Positions 17,793 through 25,564 of a stretch of 64,000 nucleotides of DNA are shown in pieces. The notes below the pieces were generated by a model. It saw only the letters and a program-made list of their open reading frames with translations. It was not told the origin of the DNA and ran no database searches. This DNA is from Sediminibacillus terrae (lineage in GTDB: Bacteria; Bacillota; Bacilli; Bacillales; Amphibacillaceae): NCBI RefSeq assembly GCF_009602435.1, contig NZ_VZDQ01000004.1, positions 1 through 64,000 on the forward strand, in the 5' to 3' direction. Numbering within the stretch: position 1 is the first letter of the stretch; the number at the start of each line of letters is the position of its first letter. The translations under genes and the position numbers were made by a program.

Positions 17793-18728
17793 ATGATTCT
17801 CACGGTAACGCTGAACCCTTCAGTGGACATCAGCTACAAGTTGAACGGCACACTTAATTTGGATGATGTCAATAGAGTTTCTGAAATCAATAAAACTGCC
17901 GGAGGAAAAGGACTCAATGTATCGAGAGTATTGAAACAATTGAAAAATGAGGTAAAGGCGACAGGGTTTTTAGGCGGGCATTTAGGAGAGTTCATCGCCG
18001 AAGAATTGTCTGTACGGGACATCAGGCATGATTTTGTTCGTATAAAACAGGATACACGGAATTGTATTTCCATACTGCATGAAGGGATGCAGACGGAGAT
18101 TCTGGAAAAAGGCCCCATGATAAATAGTGGAGAAGCTGTCCAGTTTTTAAATCAATTTGCCATTCAATTAAAAGAAATAGATGTTGTTACTCTTTCAGGA
18201 AGTCTTCCGGCTGGTCTGCCGGGTGATTTCTATAATCAGCTTATAACCATTGCCCGTAAGTTCAGGATACCGGTCTTGCTGGATACGAAAGAAGACCTGC
18301 TGGAAAAAGCCATCAGGCACACGACAAAACCATTTTTAATCAAGCCTAACGCGAAAGAAGTCGCAGGATTGTTTCATAAAGATTTTCAAAACCAGGAGGA
18401 TATACTCGCAAACCTTCAGTCCGAGTACTTTTCCAAAATTCCGTGGGTTGTTGTGACTCTGGGAGCGGACGGAGCAATCATTAAATGCAAAGAGAAATTC
18501 TATAAAGCAGAGATTCCTCTGGTGGAAGCAATCAATCCTGTAGGGTCAGGTGACGCTGTCCTTGCCGGATTTGCTTCTGCTTTCCATAAAGGAATGAAGG
18601 ATGAAGAAGCAATTAGGTATAGCCTTGCGATGGGAGTATCCAATGCCATGGAAGAGCAGACTGGGTGTGTTCAGCTTTCTGACATAAGTGATTTGATGGA
18701 GAGGATCCGGATTACCTCGGTGAAATGA
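17793..18728 (+). CDS. lacC: Tagatose-6-phosphate kinase (PfkB family, LacC/FruK-like)
   Basis: Phosphorylates tagatose-6-phosphate to the 1,6-bisphosphate. The 311-aa PfkB-family kinase shows LTVTLNPSVDISY, the substrate-binding KTAGGKGLNVSRVL, TLSGSLPAGLP and the PfkB signature 2 NPVGSGDAVLAGF with the catalytic Asp. ATG 17793 follows GAGGTGAT. By sequence alone 1-phosphofructokinase (FruK) is possible; the neighbouring LacD-type aldolase and AgaS support tagatose-6-P kinase. It ends the GalNAc operon; no strong terminator is obvious directly after it. Confidence 0.88.
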   Translation: MILTVTLNPSVDISYKLNGTLNLDDVNRVSEINKTAGGKGLNVSRVLKQLKNEVKATGFLGGHLGEFIAEELSVRDIRHDFVRIKQDTRNCISILHEGMQTEILEKGPMINSGEAVQFLNQFAIQLKEIDVVTLSGSLPAGLPGDFYNQLITIARKFRIPVLLDTKEDLLEKAIRHTTKPFLIKPNAKEVAGLFHKDFQNQEDILANLQSEYFSKIPWVVVTLGADGAIIKCKEKFYKAEIPLVEAINPVGSGDAVLAGFASAFHKGMKDEEAIRYSLAMGVSNAMEEQTGCVQLSDISDLMERIRITSVK

Positions 18729-18886
18729 TACCATTATGAAAATGAGTATAATATTCGATGGAAATCACGCCGCTTTGGAAGTCCGAATAATTTCCCATAC
18801 GTCGGTCATGATAAAACGAAGACGATTCTTGTCGTTTTGCAAGCAACTTATAAGACCTAAACAATCAGGTAATAGGAGGAAGCAGC

Positions 18887-19000
18887 ATGGCTGAAGAACA
18901 CAGAAAAAAGAACTTTGCTCCAACCAATCCAAGCAAAAAGCAACCAGATGAACAAAGAAGAGGTAATGCAAAATCTAACTCTCGTGGTAAAAGTCGATAA
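18887..19000 (+). CDS. Small basic hydrophilic protein, 37 aa
   Basis: A short gene with an excellent SD (AGGAGG 6 nt before ATG). The product is 37 aa, starts MAEEHRKKNFAPTNPSKKQ and is rich in Lys, Arg, Asn and Ser with no hydrophobic core. Size, charge and composition recall minor small acid-soluble spore proteins and other spore-core peptides of Bacillaceae, but I do not recognise a specific family. It sits alone between lacC and cutC and is followed by a hairpin with a T-rich tail. The gene call is supported by the SD and tidy frame; the function is unknown. Confidence 0.6.
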   Translation: MAEEHRKKNFAPTNPSKKQPDEQRRGNAKSNSRGKSR

Positions 19001-19041
19001 CACAGGGGAATAGATTAGGCAGAATTCTTTCCTTGTGTTTA
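18999..19041 (+). terminator. Probable terminator after the 37-aa gene
   Basis: Imperfect stem AACACAGGGGAA / TTCCTTGTGTT around a 16-nt loop, followed by TATTTG, overlapping the stop codon. Confidence 0.5.
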
Positions 19042-19115
19042 TTTGATGGTAGATAATTCGTCTTTCAACGGGGTGGAGTTCTAGCATAAATAGAGATAGT
19101 TATACAGGAGAGTGA

Positions 19116-19823
19116 ATGAAACTGATCACAGAAGTAATTGTCCAAAATGCAGAGGAAGCGAGACAAGCAGAATACTTAGGTGCAGACCGTCTGGAGCTTG
19201 TCTCCGCTATCAGTGTGGGCGGCTTGACCCCTAGCTATGGCACCATAAAACAAGTGTTGCAGTCGGTAAAAATCCCAGTGCAAGTTATGATCCGCCCTCA
19301 CAGCTACCACTTTCATTATAATGATGCAGATTTAGCTATCATCTTAGAGGATATTAAGGGTGTGCTAAGTTTAGGCAGCAATCGAATAGTGTTCGGTGGG
19401 TTGAATAAAGATAACACAATCGACGAGAGGGCACTGACGGAAATAATCAAATTGGAATCCGAAGTCGATATCACTTTCCATCGGGCCTTTGATAAGGTAA
19501 TGGCTCAAGAAGCTGCTTATCATACGTTGCTCGATTATAAACAACAAGTGAAACGGATCTTGACTTCTGGTGGAGAAGTTGATTGTGAAGCTGGAAAGCA
19601 CCATTTGAAGAAGCTGGTGAACTTATCGGTAAGAACTAACGGCCCCGAAATCCTGCCTGGGTCCGGTTTAGGGCCGGACAACATCGAGATGATTCATTCC
19701 GTTGTCTCTGCTACCCAGTATCATTTTGGAAAAGGGTTGCGCAAAGAGAAGAATTTTGCTGAAGGTTTTGACCCGGAAGCATTTTCGAGAGTTAAAAAGT
19801 TTTCGAAGATGAAGGATGACTGA
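19116..19823 (+). CDS. cutC: CutC-family protein
   Basis: TIM-barrel protein of the CutC family, historically linked to copper homeostasis, though the biochemical role in Firmicutes is not settled. The 235-aa product has AEYLGADRLELVSAISVGGLTPS near residue 20, VMIRPHSYHFHY, IVFGGLNKDN, DITFHRAFDKV and ILTSGGE, all family landmarks. ATG 19116 follows CAGGAGAG. It follows the GalNAc operon in the same direction, separated by the 37-aa gene; CutC genes often sit near sugar catabolic genes in Firmicutes, so a metabolic role is as plausible as a copper one. A strong terminator follows. Confidence 0.9.
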   Translation: MKLITEVIVQNAEEARQAEYLGADRLELVSAISVGGLTPSYGTIKQVLQSVKIPVQVMIRPHSYHFHYNDADLAIILEDIKGVLSLGSNRIVFGGLNKDNTIDERALTEIIKLESEVDITFHRAFDKVMAQEAAYHTLLDYKQQVKRILTSGGEVDCEAGKHHLKKLVNLSVRTNGPEILPGSGLGPDNIEMIHSVVSATQYHFGKGLRKEKNFAEGFDPEAFSRVKKFSKMKDD

Positions 19824-19852
19824 ATCGAGTGAAGTGAGTAGGCTTTTTATAG

Positions 19853-19890
19853 AGAAAGGTTGGCAGTCGAGAGCAGCCAACCTTTCTGTG
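19853..19890 (+). terminator. Terminator after cutC
   Basis: 12-bp perfect stem AGAAAGGTTGGC / GCCAACCTTTCT with an 11-nt loop, then a T-rich run. Confidence 0.9.
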
Positions 19891-19969
19891 TATTTTTATA
19901 GTCCACTCTTTTTTTATGTTCGGGAATCCTTATTCCTTAATTAAGTAGCTATTCCTTGCTATTTAAATC

Positions 19970-20098
19970 CTACATTTCTTCAGAACGAGAAGGAGCATTT
20001 TTGGTATGTTGTTTAATGAGAGTTGATACATACGATTCAAGTTCAAACCGATCCTCTTTTATGAATTGATCTAACTTCAAATTATTTCTTTGTTGCAT
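19970..20098 (-). CDS. Small charged protein, 42 aa
   Basis: Small gene on the minus strand with a strong SD (AGGAGGG 7 nt before ATG at 20098). The product begins MQQRNNLKLDQFIKEDRFEL and ends in KNAPSRSEEM; it is mostly helical-looking and charged, with no membrane segment. I do not recognise the family. It is convergent with cutC, and the promoter side faces the 350-bp gap before the formylglycine-generating enzyme gene, so the two are divergent neighbours. Confidence 0.55.
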   Translation of the reverse strand: MQQRNNLKLDQFIKEDRFELESYVSTLIKQHTKNAPSRSEEM

Positions 20099-20447
20099 GT
20101 CATTTCCCTCCTAAATCGTTTTGTTGTTTGTTTCTATTATTCTCTTATTCTTGCTTTTTTAAACATCATAGATTATCAGTCAGGGAGTTGAGGGAGTGAG
20201 CCAAGCGCTCTTATAATGCAAATCATAGGTATTGTGGAGAAATCTAACGATCATATACAAAGAATAAACCAGTGACCTAGCGGCATATGTAAATGCCCAA
20301 TCTTTTACTGAGTAGAACCGACTTGTATTGCCCGCATTTCTTCCTATAAATGATAGAATAAAGGAAGGAAACTTTATCTGACAGGAATAAGGCGAAAAAG
20401 AGTGTGTTTTTAAGGATGCAATTTCCAGCTAAAGGAGGTGTGCTAAG
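20099..20447. other. Intergenic region between divergent genes
   Basis: About 350 bp between the 42-aa gene (minus) and the formylglycine-generating enzyme gene (plus). It should contain both promoters; no strong operator or hairpin was found. Confidence 0.5.
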
Positions 20448-21428
20448 ATGGCAAAAGAGACATCTACTCACCATATAGGCTCTTGCTGTGCCGGAAGTAG
20501 ATCTAAGGTCCGCGAGTTTATTCCACCTGGAGATGAAACCGCAAAATCAATTGTAAATGCAGAAGGGCACGTGCGGTTTCAGGAGAAAATGATCTATGTT
20601 CCCGGCGGTGAATACTTGATGGGAACAGACGATGAGGAAGGTTTTAAAACCGATGGAGAAGGACCAGTAAGAAAAGTGGAAGTATCTCCTTTTTACATGG
20701 ACAGTTATACTGTCACCAACGAAGAATTTGATGCGTTTGTGAAGGAAACAGGTTACCAGACCGAAGCAGAGAAATTCGGTTGGTCGTTCGTTTTTTATAA
20801 ATTTTTGCCCGAAAAACCGTCCATGACCATTCAACAGCTTCCTTCCACACCATGGTGGTTTGCTGTGGAGGGTGCTTATTGGTACCAGCCGGAAGGGCCG
20901 GATTCTTCGATTGAAGACCGAATGGATCACCCGGTGATTCATGTTTCCTGGAACGACGCGGAAGCGTTTTGCCAATGGGCCGGGAAACGGCTTCCGACCG
21001 AAGCGGAGTGGGAATTTGCTGCCAGGGGCGGTTTGGAACAGAAAAAATTCCCATGGGGAGATGAACTGATGCCGAATGGAGAACACCACTGCAACATTTG
21101 GCAAGGTGATTTTCCAAAAGAGAACACGGCGGATGATGGATACGTTGGAACCGCGCCGGCCAAATCTTTTCCTGCCAATGGATTCGGCTTATACAATGTA
21201 TCAGGAAATGTTTGGGAATGGTGTGCCGATTGGTTTGATCGAAGCAAAGATATGAAACAGCTGCTGAATCCGACCGGACCTTCCAAAGGCACAGCAAAGG
21301 TGATGCGCGGCGGTTCCTACCTTTGTCATCATTCTTATTGCAACCGATATAGAGTAGCAGCCCGCAGTTCGAATACCATTGACAGTTCGACCGGGAACAT
21401 GGGGTTCCGGTGCGTGCGGGATACTTGA
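20448..21428 (+). CDS. Formylglycine-generating enzyme (FGE/SUMF1 family)
   Basis: Copper-dependent oxidase fold that converts the Cys of a CxPxR motif to formylglycine, normally in sulfatases. The 326-aa protein carries the FGE-sulfatase domain from about residue 45: GGEYLMGTD, MDSYTVTNEEFDAFV, ISW-type HVSWNDAEAFCQWAGKRLPT, EAEWEFAARGG, NVSGNVWEWCADW and the catalytic region GGSYLCHHSYCNRYR, with the two copper-binding Cys at about 293 and 298, spaced as in human FGE. The later ARSSNTIDSSTGNMGFRC matches true FGEs rather than generic SUMF1 relatives. The N-terminus has GSCCAGSR, like other bacterial FGEs. ATG 20448 follows AAAGGAGG. No sulfatase gene lies in this window, so the substrate is unknown. 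Confidence 0.93.
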   Translation: MAKETSTHHIGSCCAGSRSKVREFIPPGDETAKSIVNAEGHVRFQEKMIYVPGGEYLMGTDDEEGFKTDGEGPVRKVEVSPFYMDSYTVTNEEFDAFVKETGYQTEAEKFGWSFVFYKFLPEKPSMTIQQLPSTPWWFAVEGAYWYQPEGPDSSIEDRMDHPVIHVSWNDAEAFCQWAGKRLPTEAEWEFAARGGLEQKKFPWGDELMPNGEHHCNIWQGDFPKENTADDGYVGTAPAKSFPANGFGLYNVSGNVWEWCADWFDRSKDMKQLLNPTGPSKGTAKVMRGGSYLCHHSYCNRYRVAARSSNTIDSSTGNMGFRCVRDT

Positions 21429-21560
21429 AAGGATACTGATGTTTTGCGGTGTAGTCAGTGACGGATGCATAAGCAAAGCGGCTCGATCGGTAACCTGGCC
21501 TGCTTTTAAAAGAAAAAGGGTTTCCGATTCACTATCATGCGTGATTTATCGGCTTCATTA

Positions 21561-21598
21561 GCCATCCTGTCAACCTGTTAAAAGTTTTACAGGATGGC
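21561..21598. repeat. 10-bp inverted repeat upstream of the AbrB-like gene
   Basis: GCCATCCTGT and ACAGGATGGC are perfect inverted copies separated by 18 bp, about 120 bp before the AbrB-like start. No T tract follows on the plus strand, so it may be an operator or a weak hairpin rather than a terminator. Confidence 0.45.
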
Positions 21599-21720
21599 GT
21601 ATAATGGTGAAAATCTTACACAAAAACAAAGTATTCGTTGAATTCTGCTCTGACTTGTTACAATGATACTATCTGGTTTTTAGTTTTTTTATTTATTATT
21701 TTCATAAAGGAGAGAATGAA

Positions 21721-22002
21721 GTGAGAAGTACCGGTGTAGTAAGGAAATTGGATCAATTGGGCCGCATTGTTATTCCGATGGAAGTCCGCAGGAATTTAGA
21801 AATAGAAGAAAAGGACCCGGTGGAAATCTTTGTCGATGAAGAAAAAATCATCCTGCAAAAATACAAGCCGCGCAAGCAGTGTATGATAACAGGGGAAATC
21901 AGCGAGGACAATATTGTACTGCCAAGCGGAATTGTACTGAGCCCAAAGGGAATGGAAATCCTTCAAGAACAAATTGAAGACAATTTTCCTGTTAAAGGTT
22001 AA
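21721..22002 (+). CDS. AbrB/Abh-type transition-state regulator
   Basis: DNA-binding swapped-hairpin regulator of the AbrB family. The 93-aa protein starts MRSTGVVRKLDQLGRIVIP, the signature DNA-binding loop with the Arg residues known in AbrB, followed by MEVRRNLEIEEKDPVEIFVD and a C-terminal multimerisation part with KPRKQCMITGE. Start GTG 21721 has AAGGAGAG 6 nt upstream; the ATG at 21716 runs straight into a stop. It stands alone. Whether this is AbrB itself or a paralogue such as Abh cannot be decided from the sequence, so no symbol is given. Confidence 0.9.
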   Translation: MRSTGVVRKLDQLGRIVIPMEVRRNLEIEEKDPVEIFVDEEKIILQKYKPRKQCMITGEISEDNIVLPSGIVLSPKGMEILQEQIEDNFPVKG

Positions 22003-22085
22003 AATACATTTTTTTAAGTAACATTCATACTACATAGGAAATCCGGAAGAATAAATGACAACTCGTTATTTAATGGAGGTCCTAT

Positions 22086-22298
22086 ATGAAAAACGACAAA
22101 CAACTGCGTAAAGAAATGGACAACGTCAAAACCGAAACGGACAGCTCAGCAGTCCTGAATGATGTCATTGACAGTGAATTCGAACAGCATCCAGGACAGA
22201 ATGAAGAGCTGACTAAAAACCATCCACTCACCGCCGAACAAGAAATCACGCAAAACAATACCGACGGGAAAACGTGGATGCATGCCGAGGAAGAGTAA
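22086..22298 (+). CDS. Hypothetical hydrophilic protein, 70 aa
   Basis: Acidic, Gln/Asn/Glu-rich 70-aa protein with no hydrophobic stretch, starting MKNDKQLRKEMDNVKTETD and ending WMHAEEE. GGAGGT lies 5 nt upstream of ATG 22086. It is followed by a terminator shared with the convergent gene on the other strand. Predicted soluble and possibly disordered; no family recognised. Confidence 0.65.
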   Translation: MKNDKQLRKEMDNVKTETDSSAVLNDVIDSEFEQHPGQNEELTKNHPLTAEQEITQNNTDGKTWMHAEEE

Positions 22299-22304
22299 AA
22301 AGAG

Positions 22305-22345
22305 GAAGTGGTTGGTCTCGTTAAAACGAGCCAACTGCTTTTTTG
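22305..22345. terminator. Bidirectional terminator
   Basis: Long stem AAGTGGTTGGTCTCGTT / ACGAGCCAACTGCTT with an A-rich left flank and a T-rich right flank, between convergent genes ending at 22298 (+) and 22379 (-). Confidence 0.85.
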
Positions 22346-22378
22346 TGTTCCTTGCCGTCCGTAACAAATAAAGATTGT

Positions 22379-22678
22379 TCAATCGGCATTATTCAATTCC
22401 TTGATGAGGCTTTTCTCCAACTTCTTTTGACATTTAACGAGATAAGTTTTTGAATCCAGTTTGGAGGAATGAAAGCCCCCAATCGTTTTACGGACGTTCC
22501 GGTTGTGGACAATCAGCTCCTTGTATTTTTCGTCTTTCAGACAATCCCTGAACCATTGGTGTTTTTTTAGTTGTTTTAAATTTTCACCTACATCTTCTCC
22601 TGTGACGATTTTTCTAACTGGAAAAAGTTCGATAAAAACAAGGAAAACAAAGATAAACAAGTAAAATAATGCTTTCAA
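22379..22678 (-). CDS. Hypothetical membrane-anchored protein, 99 aa
   Basis: The 99-aa product begins with a hydrophobic segment (MKALFYLFIFVFLVFIELF) acting as signal anchor, followed by a basic soluble part with KHQWFRDCLKDEKYKELI and a Lys-rich C-terminus. The start is TTG at 22678, with GAGGAGG 7 nt upstream; no in-frame ATG is suitably placed. Family not recognised. Convergent with the 70-aa gene across the terminator. Confidence 0.6.
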   Translation of the reverse strand: MKALFYLFIFVFLVFIELFPVRKIVTGEDVGENLKQLKKHQWFRDCLKDEKYKELIVHNRNVRKTIGGFHSSKLDSKTYLVKCQKKLEKSLIKELNNAD

Positions 22679-22855
22679 GAAAATCCCTCCTCTGAATAGT
22701 ATTAATCAAAATACGTAAAAAGAGATAAAAAGGGTTCATATTCCATAACAGATGCTGTTTATCCTCATTAAAATCTTGATAACGAAATTTTGAAATAATT
22801 GGTATTATCTAAAACGCCAACATATGGAAATCCGCAATTCAAAAGGGGGATGAAT

Positions 22856-23299
22856 GTGAAGACAAAGAAGTTCAGATGGTATCTTGCTTTTTTCATCAGT
22901 TTGTTGATCCTGGTGGGTACTTATTACTTTGCTTTCGATTTTCAGTATATCAAATACGAAGTCAACGACCAGAATCAGTTCGTCATGTATGAGGGCCTGA
23001 GCGGACCTCGGCCCGTGATCAATTCGGACGTAAGTAATGAAGAGGAAAGTCTGTCTGTGTTGGGGACATATATGGAGGAATTCAACATGTGGGTATTGGC
23101 GGCATTAATCATTGCTCCTTTCTTTATAGCGACGTACGCCGTCTTGTTAAGTGAACGGCTTATGAAAAGTCACCCGAAAAAAAGAAAATATATCTCCTAT
23201 ACAGCCGCAGTCAATGTCACTGTTGCAGGTTTCTTTGTCTTTCAATGGCTGAGGTATGCAGAATTAGTAAATGATGCTTATCATCATGTCATGTTTTAA
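22856..23299 (+). CDS. Hypothetical three-span membrane protein, 147 aa
   Basis: The 147-aa protein has hydrophobic segments at about residues 8-28, 80-102 and 115-135, with an extracytoplasmic loop (KYEVNDQNQFVMYEGLSG) between the first two. Start GTG 22856 lies 6 nt after AAGGGGG; an in-frame ATG at 22850 abuts that SD and is less likely. No family recognised. Confidence 0.65.
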   Translation: MKTKKFRWYLAFFISLLILVGTYYFAFDFQYIKYEVNDQNQFVMYEGLSGPRPVINSDVSNEEESLSVLGTYMEEFNMWVLAALIIAPFFIATYAVLLSERLMKSHPKKRKYISYTAAVNVTVAGFFVFQWLRYAELVNDAYHHVMF

Positions 23300-23354
23300 G
23301 GAGTGACATTTCTAAATCGATTGGTAACGAATCCTCTTCTTCAAAGAGCTGGAG

Positions 23355-23399
23355 GAAAAAGCAGTTGGTTCTGAAAAACACAGACCAACTGCTATTTTT
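23355..23399. terminator. Bidirectional terminator
   Basis: Stem AAAAAGCAGTTGGT / ACCAACTGCTATTTTT with a long A-rich loop, between convergent genes ending at 23299 (+) and 23401 (-). Confidence 0.85.
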
Positions 23400-23400
23400 G

Positions 23401-23571
23401 TTATTTCTGCTTTTTTCTGTGCTCTTCGTTCAAATAACTGTTTTCGCCGGGGGAATAAGTGATATCGCGAAAATCATTCGCTTCCTGTCCCGGATAGCTC
23501 AATGGCTGTTCCCCAATGGGGTTGTTTTTCTTTTCGCGTTTGAGGTTATTTGGATCTTTTGCTCTCGTCAT
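23401..23571 (-). CDS. Hypothetical small hydrophilic protein, 56 aa
   Basis: Start ATG 23571 has AGAAGGA 8 nt upstream; product MTRAKDPNNLKREKKNNPIG onward, 56 aa, rich in Lys, Asn and Glu with no membrane segment. A longer frame reaches 23661 but without a good SD. Size and composition resemble small cytosolic or spore proteins of Bacillaceae; no family assigned. Confidence 0.5.
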   Translation of the reverse strand: MTRAKDPNNLKREKKNNPIGEQPLSYPGQEANDFRDITYSPGENSYLNEEHRKKQK

Positions 23572-23708
23572 CGGAACCATCCTTCTAAAGTTCTTGTAGT
23601 ACCTTCCTTCTCTAGTCTGCTTCAAACACACACGGCAAGACGAGGAAATTTTTGCATGCATGGTTTGTACGAAAGGAATCCATATTAAAGAACAAGGAGG
23701 GATGGATC

Positions 23709-24017
23709 GTGGATCAGGTAACCATCGACCAGATAAGGGGCGACTTGCAAGACTCCTTCGATACGCTAATGGAAAGATATAACATCGACGATATTGGTAC
23801 TTTTGAAGAAGAAGGGCCGGAAGACGAATACTACATCGGCTATACGGTAAGAAAAAATGGAAGAGTCTACATGGTACACATGCCGTTCACCAAAACAGGC
23901 GAGGGGCAGTTGGAACTGGCTAGACAGGAATGGACAGTGGAAACAGATGACCCTACCGACAAGGATATCAGCGGCTTTACGACTATCGACGCTGTATTCG
24001 AGCAATTGTTCAAATAG
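23709..24017 (+). CDS. Hypothetical small acidic protein, 102 aa
   Basis: Start GTG 23709 is 8 nt after AAGGAGG. The 102-aa acidic protein has a two-part layout: a helical N-terminus (IRGDLQDSFDTLMERYNIDD) and a beta-rich part with YYIGYTVRKNGRVYMVH and RQEWTVETDDP. It resembles small conserved Bacillaceae proteins of unknown function (possibly the DUF5634 type; I am not certain). It precedes a convergent gap that carries a palindromic repeat element. Confidence 0.65.
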   Translation: MDQVTIDQIRGDLQDSFDTLMERYNIDDIGTFEEEGPEDEYYIGYTVRKNGRVYMVHMPFTKTGEGQLELARQEWTVETDDPTDKDISGFTTIDAVFEQLFK

Positions 24018-24148
24018 CATTTAATCCGTAACGGGAATGAATGGACAGGAAAAGGAATTCGTTTCCCGTACGCACTCTCCCAGAATGGAAAAAAGGACAA
24101 AAGCAACGCGACCAAAATAATAAGCAAATCTTTCTACCCCAAGAAAAA

Positions 24149-24286
24149 CGCAACTTCCCACTCCGGCAAGGTACTTCGCTGTCCGCGGGCACGGCTTCAG
24201 CTAAATTGGCAAAGAATACCGCTTTGCCAACGCGTAGTATCTTGCCGTAGCGATTTGAAGCGCGGAACGAACAACAGGATAAAAGA
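24149..24286. repeat. Dispersed palindromic element, short form
   Basis: Lies in the convergent gap 24018-24380. The left half (GCAACTTCCCACTCCGGCAA, through the hairpin TTGGCAAAG...CTTTGCCAA) matches 39606-39687. The right half (CGCGTAGTATCTTGCCGTAG onward) matches 40091-40155. The ends CGGCAAGGTAC and GTATCTTGCCG form terminal inverted repeats with one mismatch. No open frame of its own. Confidence 0.8.
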
Positions 24287-24301
24287 ATATATAAATGCAA
24301 T

Positions 24302-24345
24302 CCGAACGAATTTAATCGGGATACAAAATTCGTTCGATTTTATTT
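24302..24345. terminator. Hairpin with T-rich tail in a convergent gap
   Basis: CGAACGAATTT / AAATTCGTTCG, 11-bp perfect inverted repeat, followed on the plus strand by ATTTTATTTT. Placed between the palindromic element and the aldo/keto reductase stop, so it may stop transcripts from either side. Confidence 0.6.
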
Positions 24346-24380
24346 TGGTCACGATACTTTTATCACATGCTCTTTGTCCT

Positions 24381-25214
24381 TTATTTCTTTTCATCCGGAT
24401 CACTGAATGCACGCACGCCAGTGTCCATCTGTTCGATTTTTTTCATATCCTCTTCTGACAACTCAAAATCGAATACATCGGCATTGGCTGCGATCCGATG
24501 CTCCTTTGTCGACTTTGGAATGGTGATGACTTCGCTTTGCAGGTTCCAGCGAATAATAATCTGGGCCGGTGACTTGCCGTACTTGTCACCGATTTCTGTC
24601 AATGTCGGGTCGTCGAGCAGTTGGCCCCGTTTGAATGGGGACCATGCCTCGAATCGAATGCCGTGTTCCTGGCAATATGCCCGCAGTTCTTTTTGTTGAA
24701 AGTGGGGATGGAATTCTACCTGATTGACCATCGGCGTGATTTCTGCTTCGTCCCTCAGCTCATCCAGATGATGCTCTTTGAAGTTGCTGACACCGATCGC
24801 CCGCACTTTTCCCTCATTGTACAGCTTCTCCATTGCTTTCCATGTCTCTTTGAATTTGCCTTGCGATGGCACCGGCCAATGAATCAAATATAAATCTAAG
24901 TAATCGAGCCCCAATTTGTCCAGGCTGGTTTCAAATGCAGACAGGGTCGAGTCGTATCCTTGGTCGCCGTTCCACAGCTTCGAGGTTACGAACAACTTGT
25001 CTCGGGGGATGCCGGATTCCCTTATTCCTTGGCCTACGCCTTCTTCATTTTTGTAAACAGCAGCAGTATCGATGCTTATGTAGCCGTGCTTGATGGCGGC
25101 TTTGACAGACTGGACTACCTCGTCGCCATCCTCAACCTTGAAAACGCCAAGTCCGAGCCAAGGCATTTCCACCCCATTATGCAATGTTGTTGTGTCCTGA
25201 AGATTTTTCACCAT
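24381..25214 (-). CDS. Aldo/keto reductase (YvgN/glyoxal reductase type)
   Basis: NADPH-dependent reductase of small aldehydes such as methylglyoxal, cytosolic. The 277-aa protein has the AKR core: GVEMPWLGLGVFKVEDG, DTAAVYKNEEGVG with the catalytic Asp and Tyr, TSKLWN with the catalytic Lys, LIHWPVP with the catalytic His, and the NADP-binding IPKSTKEHRI near the C-terminus. The start ATG 25214 is preceded by GGAGGT. It closely resembles the B. subtilis YvgN/YtbE class. Monocistronic; the physiological substrate is inferred. Confidence 0.93.
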   Translation of the reverse strand: MVKNLQDTTTLHNGVEMPWLGLGVFKVEDGDEVVQSVKAAIKHGYISIDTAAVYKNEEGVGQGIRESGIPRDKLFVTSKLWNGDQGYDSTLSAFETSLDKLGLDYLDLYLIHWPVPSQGKFKETWKAMEKLYNEGKVRAIGVSNFKEHHLDELRDEAEITPMVNQVEFHPHFQQKELRAYCQEHGIRFEAWSPFKRGQLLDDPTLTEIGDKYGKSPAQIIIRWNLQSEVITIPKSTKEHRIAANADVFDFELSEEDMKKIEQMDTGVRAFSDPDEKK

Positions 25215-25564
25215 TTAGATACCTCCAAGCAATATTTCTTTTTATTTTCCCATACCTACTGAAAAACACAAATGATATACCTCGTGTTGCGGTCCCCTTC
25301 CCATATAGTCAAAATAACCTCCATACGATAGAATGGTTCACAACTGTTTCGATCAGTTTATTGAATGCCATCATGTGGGGAGTTTCCATAAAAAAGCTCT
25401 TGGCATGGCGGCGTTGAACGAAAAGAAGTACTTATCCCCGATCATTTATATTAAACTTATATAAAGAAACCGATTCTCCTGCCATGTTTTCAGCAATATA
25501 AAAAGTTTTCCCGTGCACGTGCCGCTTCGTAGTAAGCTACTTGTAAAAGGGGGAGGGAGATACT
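25215..25564. other. Divergent intergenic region
   Basis: About 350 bp between the aldo/keto reductase (minus) and the response regulator (plus). Apart from the SD regions at both ends I see no gene or strong motif. Confidence 0.5.

Noticed and set aside
20713-21297. Long minus-strand frames opposite the formylglycine-generating enzyme gene
   Set aside because: Antisense to a gene with intact catalytic motifs; no SD and no recognisable protein features.
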